Assembly (NCBI GenBank): GCA_036259835.1
Contig: DATABA010000150.1
Span: 1 to 47,719, forward strand
DNA: 47,719 nt
Direction: 5' to 3'
Source of the DNA: JALYGK01 sp036259835
Lineage (GTDB): Bacteria > Actinomycetota > UBA4738
Shown here: piece by piece, positions 41,615 to 47,719 of the stretch
Numbering within the stretch: the stretch's first letter is position 1
How the letters are laid out: each line of letters starts with the position of its first letter
Made by a program: the position numbers and the translations under genes
The notes under the pieces: generated by a model
Databases searched by the model: none
Seen by the model: the letters and a program-made list of their open reading frames with translations, nothing else
What the model was told of the DNA's origin: nothing

Positions 41615-42906
41615 TCGGGCTGCTCCTTCCCGGCCACTCGAAGAGGCGGATGGCGCCTGGCGTAGCGAGCCGTGTTCCCGAGCTCGCTCTCGATGCGGAG
41701 CAGTTGGTTGTACTTCGCCGTCCGCTCGCTCCTGGTCGGAGCGCCGGTCTTGATCTGGCCCGCGTTGGTCGCCACCGCGATGTCGGCGATGGTCGTGTCT
41801 TCGGTCTCCCCGGACCGGTGGCTGATCACCACTCCATACGACGCCTCCTTCGCCGTCCTGATGACGTCCAGAGCCTCCGACAGGGTCCCGATCTGGTTGA
41901 CCTTGACCAGGACCGCGTTGGCAACGCCGGCTTCCAGGCCGCGCTCGAGGCGCTCCAGGTTGGTCACGAACAGGTCGTCGCCGACCAGCTGCACGCGCTC
42001 GTCGAGCGCCTGGGTCAGGGCGACCCACCCATCCCAGTCATCCTCGGCCAGCGGGTCCTCGATGGAGACGATCGGGTACGAGTCGACCAGCGATGCGAAG
42101 AACGACGTCATCTCGGCCGAAGTCCGTCGTCGACCCTCCAAGGTGTATCCGCCATCCCCGAACAGCTCCGAGGCGGCGGCGTCGAGCGCTAGCGCCACCT
42201 CGGCGCCGGGCTCGAGCCCTGCTTGCTCGATCGCGGCGACCAGCAGCTCGAGTGCGTCTCGGGCCGTGGAGACATCCGGCGCGAACCCGCCTTCGTCTCC
42301 CACGCCCGTCGACAGCCCCTTCCTCTTCAGCGCCGAGCGGAGGGCGTGAAGGATCTCCGCCGACCACTGCAGGGCCTCGGCGAACGACGCCGCTCCCACC
42401 GGAACCAGCATGAACTCCTGCAACTCGAGCGGATTGTCGGCGTGGGCCCCTCCGTTGATGACGTTAACGAGCGGTGCAGGCAAGACGTGGGCCTGCGGCC
42501 CGCCGAGATACCGGTACAGCGGAACGCCGACCGACTGGGCGGCTGCCTTTGCCACCGCGAGCGAGACACCCAGGAGTGCGTTCGCTCCCAGTCGACGCTT
42601 GTTCGGTGTGCCGTCCAGCTCGACGAGGAACGCGTCGATCTCTCGCTGGCTTATGGCGTCCCGGTCGATGAGCGACGGCGCGATCTCCTCACGAACGTTG
42701 CGGCACGCCTTTCGAACACCTTTCCCGCCGAAACGGGTGTCGTCGCCATCGCGAAGCTCGACCGCCTCGTGAGTCCCGGTGGATGCGCCTGACGGGACGG
42801 CGGCGCGGCCAAGGCTGCCGTCGGCCAGCAGGACGTCGACCTCGACCGTTGGGTTCCCGCGTGAATCGAGGATTTCGCGGGCCCGAATCTGCTGGATGAC
42901 AGGCAT
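41611..42906 (-). CDS. eno: enolase
   Basis: Enolase converts 2-phosphoglycerate to phosphoenolpyruvate. The 431-residue protein has ILDSRGNPTVEVDV, the loop SGASTG, DGTPNKRRLGANALLGVS, the metal ligands in ALDAAASELF, SIEDPLAEDDW and VGDDLFVTN, and the signature LVKVNQIGTLSEAL with catalytic Lys. All catalytic residues are present and the length is standard. It is transcribed with ftsB and lies 63 nt after mazG. Confidence 0.97.
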   Translation of the reverse strand: MPVIQQIRAREILDSRGNPTVEVDVLLADGSLGRAAVPSGASTGTHEAVELRDGDDTRFGGKGVRKACRNVREEIAPSLIDRDAISQREIDAFLVELDGTPNKRRLGANALLGVSLAVAKAAAQSVGVPLYRYLGGPQAHVLPAPLVNVINGGAHADNPLELQEFMLVPVGAASFAEALQWSAEILHALRSALKRKGLSTGVGDEGGFAPDVSTARDALELLVAAIEQAGLEPGAEVALALDAAASELFGDGGYTLEGRRRTSAEMTSFFASLVDSYPIVSIEDPLAEDDWDGWVALTQALDERVQLVGDDLFVTNLERLERGLEAGVANAVLVKVNQIGTLSEALDVIRTAKEASYGVVISHRSGETEDTTIADIAVATNAGQIKTGAPTRSERTAKYNQLLRIESELGNTARYARRHPPLRVAGKEQPE

Positions 42907-42969
42907 GTGTCCAGGATTCTATGGCCACGACCTCGCATTTTGGCGAGGTTGAGGGGGTGGTGGCTCGGG

Positions 42970-43773
42970 TTACCGGGCCGCTCGAAACCGGTCCAGGAGT
43001 TCCTGGTCTGAAAGGTCTTCCAGCGTCCGGCCTTCTGCCCTCGCGCTCTCACGCATGCGCTCGAACCGGTCTCCAAACCGCCGGATCGCCTTTCGAAGCG
43101 CCGTCTCGGGGTCCACGTTCAGGCGCCGTGCCAGTGCCGCCACCGCGAAGAGGACGTCGCCGAGCTCCTCCTCGACTCGATCCGGAGCCGCTTCTTCGAG
43201 CTCACCCAGCTCCTCGCGAACCTTGTTGAAGGCCGCCGTGTCGCTTCGCCAGTCGAACCCGAAGCCAGCCGCGCGACGCTGGACCTTCGCGGCTCGGGCA
43301 AGGGCAGGGAGGCTCGCGGGGATCTCCTCGTCGACCGGATGCTCGCCCTTCTCCTCGCTCTTGATGCGCTCCCAGTTGACGAGCACTTCGGAGGCGGAAT
43401 CGACCTCGACGGTCCCGAAGACGTGCGGATGCCTCCGTATGAGCTTCTCGAGGATCCCCTGCGCGACATCGTCGACGTCGAACGTCCCTTCCTCCCGCGC
43501 CATCTCGGCGTGGAACACCACTTGGAGCAGCAGGTCCCCGAGCTCCTCTTTCAGACGATGTGGATCGCCGCTGTCGATGGCCTCGAGTGCCTCGTGGGCC
43601 TCTTCCAGGAGATGCCGGGCCAGCGACTGGTGCGTTTGCTCTCGGTCCCACGGGCATCCGCCCGGGGCGCGCAGGCGATGCATCACCCGAAGCAGGCCCA
43701 GCAACCGCTCGCCGCCCGCATGGGACGGGACCGGGGTATCGGGAACGTAGGTGAGGAAGGCCTCGTCGTCCAT
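42970..43773 (-). CDS. mazG: nucleoside triphosphate pyrophosphohydrolase MazG
   Basis: The 267-residue protein has two MazG-like halves. The first has GGCPWDREQTHQSL, LLEEAHEALEAI and EELGDLLLQVVFHAEMA (the Mg-binding ExxE and ExxD); the second has KVREELGELEEAAPDRVEEELGDVLFAVAALAR. The signature RRHPHVFGTVEV lies between. It hydrolyses non-canonical and other NTPs to NMP and pyrophosphate. It is 28 nt downstream of mfd, forming a run pth-mfd-mazG-eno. Confidence 0.95.
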   Translation of the reverse strand: MDDEAFLTYVPDTPVPSHAGGERLLGLLRVMHRLRAPGGCPWDREQTHQSLARHLLEEAHEALEAIDSGDPHRLKEELGDLLLQVVFHAEMAREEGTFDVDDVAQGILEKLIRRHPHVFGTVEVDSASEVLVNWERIKSEEKGEHPVDEEIPASLPALARAAKVQRRAAGFGFDWRSDTAAFNKVREELGELEEAAPDRVEEELGDVLFAVAALARRLNVDPETALRKAIRRFGDRFERMRESARAEGRTLEDLSDQELLDRFRAAR

Positions 43774-43801
43774 GACGGATACGGCCGGGACCGCGGCGCG
43801 A

Positions 43802-46800
43802 TTATACGGACGCGGGTTCCGCGGCCGGCCGGAGCTCGGGCGAGGCCAGAAGCACCCCCTCGACCCACCGGGCGAGCGCCTCGCCTCCCAGTCCCGCTGG
43901 CGGTTCCAGGTTCAAGGTCTGGGTCGCGCGGTGGTACGACGCACCGTCGGTCTCTCCGGCCAATTCCGTCCCGGTTTCCTCCGGCAGGGGTCGTATCCGA
44001 ACCCGGTTCCTGAACGTGCTGATCTCGTCCACGCCCAGCCGGGCGGCGGTGACCTTCAGGGAGGCCACGGCAACGAGCGTTCGAACGGGTCCTGGCAGGG
44101 CCCCGAACCGGTCCTCCGCCTCCCCGCGGACGGCTTCCAGCCCTTCGTGGTCTCTGGCTGTTCCTATTCGCCGGTACAGCTCGAGCCGGAGCGCTTCTTG
44201 ACCGAGCCACTCCGGCGGGATGAACGCTTTCACCGGCAGATCGATCCGAATCTCCCTTTCCTCGGCGATCGGTTCGCCCTTCATCTCGGCGACCGCTTCT
44301 CCAAGCAACCGGAGATACGTGTCGAAACCGACCGCAGCGATGTGGCCGTGCTGTTCGGCCCCGAGGAGGTTCCCCGCACCTCGGATTTCGAGGTCACGCA
44401 TCGCGACCTGGTAGCCCGACCCGAGCGCGGTAAACCGGCTGATCGCGGCCAGCCGCTCGTGCGCCTCGTCGGTGAGCTGCGCCTGCGGAGGAAAGAACAG
44501 GTACGCAAAGGCCCGCTCGGCCGACCGACCCACGCGCCCTCGAAGCTGATACAGCTGAGCCAGCCCGAGCCGGTCGGCTCGCTCCACGACGAGGGTGTTC
44601 GCGCTGGGGACGTCAAGGCCACTCTCGATGATGGTGGTGCACACCAGCACGTCGGCCGTGCGGTTCCAGAACCCCAGCATCACCTTTTCCAGTCGCTCCT
44701 CGTCCATCTGGCCGTGCGCCACGACGATTCGAGCGTCCGGCAGCTTGTCGCGAAGTTCGCCGGCTCGTCGTTCGATGGTCTCGACACGGTTGTGAACCCA
44801 GAAGATCTGACCGCCCCGGAGCAGCTCCCGGCGAACCGCCGCGAGCGCCATTTCCTCTTCGTACGGCCCGACATACGTCAACACGGGCTGCCGGTCTTCG
44901 GGCGGCGTGTCGACCACACTCATTTCACGGATGCCGGCCAGCGCCATCTCAAGGGTCCGCGGGATCGGCGTGGCGGTCATCGTGAGCACATCCACCGACG
45001 TTCGCAGCTTCTTCAGACGCTCCTTGTGAACGACACCGAAGCGCTGCTCCTCGTCCACGACCAACAGCCCGAGGTCCTTGAACTTCACATCGTCGGAGAG
45101 AAGACGATGGGTCCCGATGAGCACGTCGATCTTGCCGTTCGCTGTGTCCTCCAAGATCTGATCCTGCTCCCGCGGCGGAACGAAACGGGACAACATGGCG
45201 ACCCGAACGGGGAATGGCGCAAACCGCTCGGAGAACGTCACGAAGTGCTGCTCGGCCAGTAGCGTCGTCGGCACCAACACCGCGACCTGTTTCGCTTCCA
45301 TTACCGCCTTGAACGCGGCCCGAATGGCGATCTCGGTCTTCCCGTATCCGACGTCGCCGCACACCAACCGGTCCATGGGCTTCGGTTTCTCCATGTCCCG
45401 CTTGACCTCTTCGATCGTGCTCAGCTGGTCACGAGTCTCCTCGAAGGGGAACGCGTCTTCGAGCTCCGCTTGCCACGGCGTGTCGGAACCAAAGGCATGG
45501 CCGGGCGCTCCCATTCGGACGGAATAGAGCCGAACGAGTTCGCCTGCCATGTCGCGGACGGCGCGCCGAACTCGGGCCTTCGCCCGCGGCCAGTCGTTCG
45601 TCCCAAGGCGATGCAGGCGCGGCGCCTCTCCTCCGACGTACTTCGCGATGACGCCGACCTGGTCCGAGGGAACGTAGAGCTTGTCGCCGGCGGCGTATTC
45701 CAGGAGCAGGTAGTCGCGTTCGGACCCCCCGATGGCACGCCGAACCATCCCGATGTACCGACCGACGCCATGCACTTGATGAACGGCCAGATCACCCGGG
45801 GTGAGCTCGGCCGCAACGGCGTCGGAGCGGCGCGGCGCGATGCGCGGCGCTTCGCGAGTATGGCTGCGGCCGCCAAACAGATCTTCCTCGGTGACCACGC
45901 CGAGCTGGATGGCCGAAGACGGCTCCGGACGAAACGAGAAGCCCTCGGCGATGTCCGCCCGCAAGCCCAGAACGCCATCGGCGATGCCGCGGCCACTGAG
46001 GACCTCCATCGCTCGTTCGAGACTGCCCCTCCCCTCGGCAGCCACGACGACCCTCGCCCGGTCTTGCTGCAGACCGCGGACGGCATCCACCATCGGATCT
46101 AGACGTCCCGGCTGAGCCCAAGCCTGAAGCCCAAGGTCGATGGCCGCCGGCTCGGCGAACTCCGAGAGCTCGACGCGGCGTCGTCCGCGTAGAGCCGCCT
46201 CGAGTCCGTGAACGACGGACCGCCCCGGCCAACCTGACGCCTCGGCGAGGGCCTCCGCCTCATCAACGATGTGCTCGGCTCGGGATGCTGTCTGTCGGGC
46301 TGAGGTCAGGACGACCCAAGCGCCGTCGGGGAGTAGATCGCCCAGGGTGGGGAGCTCGTCGTAGAGGAGCGGCATCCCTTGCTCCATCCCTTCGAAGACG
46401 AGCCCCCCCGCCAGTCGCTCCAATAGTGCTCGGTACTGTCCTCGATACCGCGGAAGAGCTTCGTCGGCGCGGCGGCGTACGTCCTCCGTCAGAAGCAGTT
46501 CGCGACATGGATGGATCTCCCGCCGCTCGACGCGTGCCGTGGAGAGCTGAGTGGCCGGGGAGAACTCCCGAAGCGACTCCACCTCGTCCCCGTAGAACTC
46601 GGCTCGAATCGGACGGCGCTCCGTGGCGGGGAAGAAGTCCAGAATGCCGCCTCGGACGGCGAACTCACCGCGGTGTTCCACCACGTCTACACGGGTGTAT
46701 CCGAGATCGGCCAGATGCTCGGCAAGCACGTCCGGGGCGACCGTTGCACCTCGGGCGATCGTGACCGGCTCGTGGTCTCCAAGGGATGGAAACACCCCGT

Positions 46801-47203
46801 GGAGGGCCGCGAGCACCGGAGCGGCGACGACCATCGGACCATCTGCCCGCCGGAGCAGATACGCGGCCCGTGTCCTCGCCCCGCCCACCTGGGGAGCGGG
46901 GCTGATTCCCTCGTAGGGAAGCGCTTCCCACGACGGGAACCGAAGCACCGCTTCGTCCCCAAGGAAAGCGGCAGCGGCGGCGGCTACCCGCTCCGACGCG
47001 CGCCCATCCGGAGAAAGCACCAGAACGGGCGCGCGCAACGCATGCGCCAGCACCGCGGCGACGAACGGATGCGCCGCAGCGTCGGCACGCGCTACTCGAA
47101 TCGGTCCGGGCGCCGCCAGCAGGCGTTCGAAGGCAGCCGAGCTCGCGGCCCGGTCCAACACCTCGGCAAGTCGCCTGTCACCTTCCCGAACTTCTTCTTT
47201 CAT
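43802..47203 (-). CDS. mfd: transcription-repair coupling factor
   Basis: Mfd removes stalled RNA polymerase and recruits UvrA. The 1133-residue protein has a UvrB-like N-terminal region (1-450), a CarD-like RNA-polymerase-interaction domain (about 468-545, DLAVHQVHGVGRYIGM), a helicase with Walker A GDVGYGKTEIA (about 616), VPTTLLAEQHF, DEEQ box (about 715), TATPIPRTL and the RecG-like motif QLYQLRGRVGRS, and a C-terminal TRCF domain (about 990-1100). It is full length. A hairpin separates it from pth upstream. Confidence 0.97.
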   Translation of the reverse strand: MKEEVREGDRRLAEVLDRAASSAAFERLLAAPGPIRVARADAAAHPFVAAVLAHALRAPVLVLSPDGRASERVAAAAAAFLGDEAVLRFPSWEALPYEGISPAPQVGGARTRAAYLLRRADGPMVVAAPVLAALHGVFPSLGDHEPVTIARGATVAPDVLAEHLADLGYTRVDVVEHRGEFAVRGGILDFFPATERRPIRAEFYGDEVESLREFSPATQLSTARVERREIHPCRELLLTEDVRRRADEALPRYRGQYRALLERLAGGLVFEGMEQGMPLLYDELPTLGDLLPDGAWVVLTSARQTASRAEHIVDEAEALAEASGWPGRSVVHGLEAALRGRRRVELSEFAEPAAIDLGLQAWAQPGRLDPMVDAVRGLQQDRARVVVAAEGRGSLERAMEVLSGRGIADGVLGLRADIAEGFSFRPEPSSAIQLGVVTEEDLFGGRSHTREAPRIAPRRSDAVAAELTPGDLAVHQVHGVGRYIGMVRRAIGGSERDYLLLEYAAGDKLYVPSDQVGVIAKYVGGEAPRLHRLGTNDWPRAKARVRRAVRDMAGELVRLYSVRMGAPGHAFGSDTPWQAELEDAFPFEETRDQLSTIEEVKRDMEKPKPMDRLVCGDVGYGKTEIAIRAAFKAVMEAKQVAVLVPTTLLAEQHFVTFSERFAPFPVRVAMLSRFVPPREQDQILEDTANGKIDVLIGTHRLLSDDVKFKDLGLLVVDEEQRFGVVHKERLKKLRTSVDVLTMTATPIPRTLEMALAGIREMSVVDTPPEDRQPVLTYVGPYEEEMALAAVRRELLRGGQIFWVHNRVETIERRAGELRDKLPDARIVVAHGQMDEERLEKVMLGFWNRTADVLVCTTIIESGLDVPSANTLVVERADRLGLAQLYQLRGRVGRSAERAFAYLFFPPQAQLTDEAHERLAAISRFTALGSGYQVAMRDLEIRGAGNLLGAEQHGHIAAVGFDTYLRLLGEAVAEMKGEPIAEEREIRIDLPVKAFIPPEWLGQEALRLELYRRIGTARDHEGLEAVRGEAEDRFGALPGPVRTLVAVASLKVTAARLGVDEISTFRNRVRIRPLPEETGTELAGETDGASYHRATQTLNLEPPAGLGGEALARWVEGVLLASPELRPAAEPASV

Positions 47204-47227
47204 CCTTTCGCCCCGGACAGCACGAAG

Positions 47228-47252
47228 AGGCCTGGCACCGCGTACCAGGCCT
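47228..47252 (-). terminator. hairpin between pth and mfd
   Basis: AGGCCTGG (47228-47235) and CCAGGCCT (47245-47252) form a perfect 8-bp stem with a 9-nt loop, 33 nt after the pth stop. There is no U-tract. It probably ends or attenuates the pth message. Confidence 0.6.
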
Positions 47253-47285
47253 GTGACCAGCTATTTCGTTCGACGGAACCTCGGC

Positions 47286-47719
47286 CTACGAGCCGCGAAT
47301 TCCGCTTTGATTGTACCGAGACTGCGTGAGCGTCAGGCCATCGGTGAGGAGCGACAACACGGCATCGGCCGCCGCGGCAATGACGGCGGAGAACTCCTCG
47401 CGCTCACGCTTCGTGAACGGGTTCAGCAGGAAGTCGACGTTTTCCCATCTGCCCGCCGGCCGCCCCACGCCCAGCCGGACGCGGTAGAAATCTGCGCTCC
47501 GGAACGCCGAAACCATCGAGTCGAGGCCGTGATGACCGGCCGTGCTCCCGCCCTTCTTGATGCGGAGCGCTCCAAAGCCCAGGTCGATGTCGTCGTGGCA
47601 GGCGACGACGCGCTCCACTGGTATCCCTCGCTTCTTCGCCACGGACGCGATCGGGGGTCCACTCAGGTTCATGAACGTTCCGGGAGTGACCAGCAGAAGG
47701 GGGACGCCTTGGTGTTTCG
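47286..47719 (-). CDS. pth: peptidyl-tRNA hydrolase, partial (5' end outside window)
   Basis: This is the 3' part of pth, 144 codons including the stop. Pth frees tRNA from peptidyl-tRNA. Visible are TPGTFMNLSG (substrate Asn-Leu-Ser), the catalytic Asp region ACHDDIDLGFG, KKGGSTAGHHGLDSM and RVRLGVGRP. The catalytic His near the N-terminus lies outside the window. The reading frame continues to the window edge through KHQGVPLLLVTPG, so the frame does not begin at the internal ATG at 47672. Confidence 0.95.
   Translation of the reverse strand, partial: KHQGVPLLLVTPGTFMNLSGPPIASVAKKRGIPVERVVACHDDIDLGFGALRIKKGGSTAGHHGLDSMVSAFRSADFYRVRLGVGRPAGRWENVDFLLNPFTKREREEFSAVIAAAADAVLSLLTDGLTLTQSRYNQSGIRGS

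Noticed and set aside
43751..45262. 503-codon plus-strand frame inside mfd
   Set aside because: Antisense shadow of mfd, with no recognisable domain.

Overview
This GC-rich window, with many GTG and TTG starts and frequent 4-bp stop/start overlaps, reads as a chromosomal segment of an uncultivated, deep-branching actinobacterium. Supporting markers are a mycothiol-ligase-like cysteinyl-tRNA-synthetase homologue, a DUF501 domain joined to an exopolyphosphatase, the coproporphyrin-dependent haem order hemE-hemH-hemG-hemQ, a sucrase/ferredoxin-like protein, a likely leaderless promoter and GlnR-like boxes before an ammonium transporter. I see no insertion sequence, integrase, phage gene, CRISPR array or rRNA; one tRNA-Leu(UAA) is present. 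No gene-free stretch exceeds about 300 bases.

Layout. 0.1-6 kb (minus): a MoaD-BNR propeller fusion, a TlpA-like redoxin, a membrane-anchored PQQ-like propeller, a VanY-type carboxypeptidase and an SCP2/alpha-beta-hydrolase fusion. 6-9 kb: a PAS protein coupled to a metallo-beta-lactamase-fold hydrolase (plus), a NadD-like nucleotidyltransferase (minus) and an eIF2B-like protein (plus). 8.9-13 kb (minus): the haem operon. 13-15 kb: nitroreductase, MutY and a CBS-pair protein. 15-19 kb (minus): a six-gene run of HAD phosphatase, PEBP lipoprotein, CapA-like phosphatase, nicotinamidase, glyoxalase and small hydrolase. 19-23.4 kb: MshC/CysS-like ligase, a SagB-type tandem nitroreductase, a RibD-C reductase and FolE. 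23.4-27.6 kb: a DUF2231 membrane protein, an unrecognised polytopic membrane protein and, divergently, a putative Fe-S HTH regulator, then a UBP zinc-finger protein and a six-helix membrane protein. 27.6-31.2 kb: a purine permease, a lone receiver protein and Amt. 31.2-34.2 kb: a small Asp-rich peptide, a JmjC oxygenase and a ferredoxin-like protein in one operon, divergent from a LysE exporter. 34.2-47.7 kb (minus): PAS histidine kinase, tRNA-Leu, nucleotidyltransferase, cyclophilin, DUF501-Ppx, GGDEF, S1 protein, YihY, FtsB, enolase, MazG, Mfd and the 3' part of pth.

How the genes fit together. The housekeeping parts cover haem synthesis, glycolysis, division, DNA repair and nucleotide-pool cleaning. 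The best candidate for an undescribed system is the 31.2-34.2 kb locus. There a 65-residue peptide with an Asp at every third position has the strongest ribosome-binding site in its area and sits directly upstream of a Fe(II)/2-oxoglutarate oxygenase and a thioredoxin-fold ferredoxin. This suggests a peptide whose side chains are hydroxylated, though that is inference. Second-tier leads are the MoaD-BNR fusion with an internal Gly-Gly, the SufR-like regulator facing an unknown membrane protein across a repeat-rich intergenic region, and the four 11-bp-phased boxes before amt.
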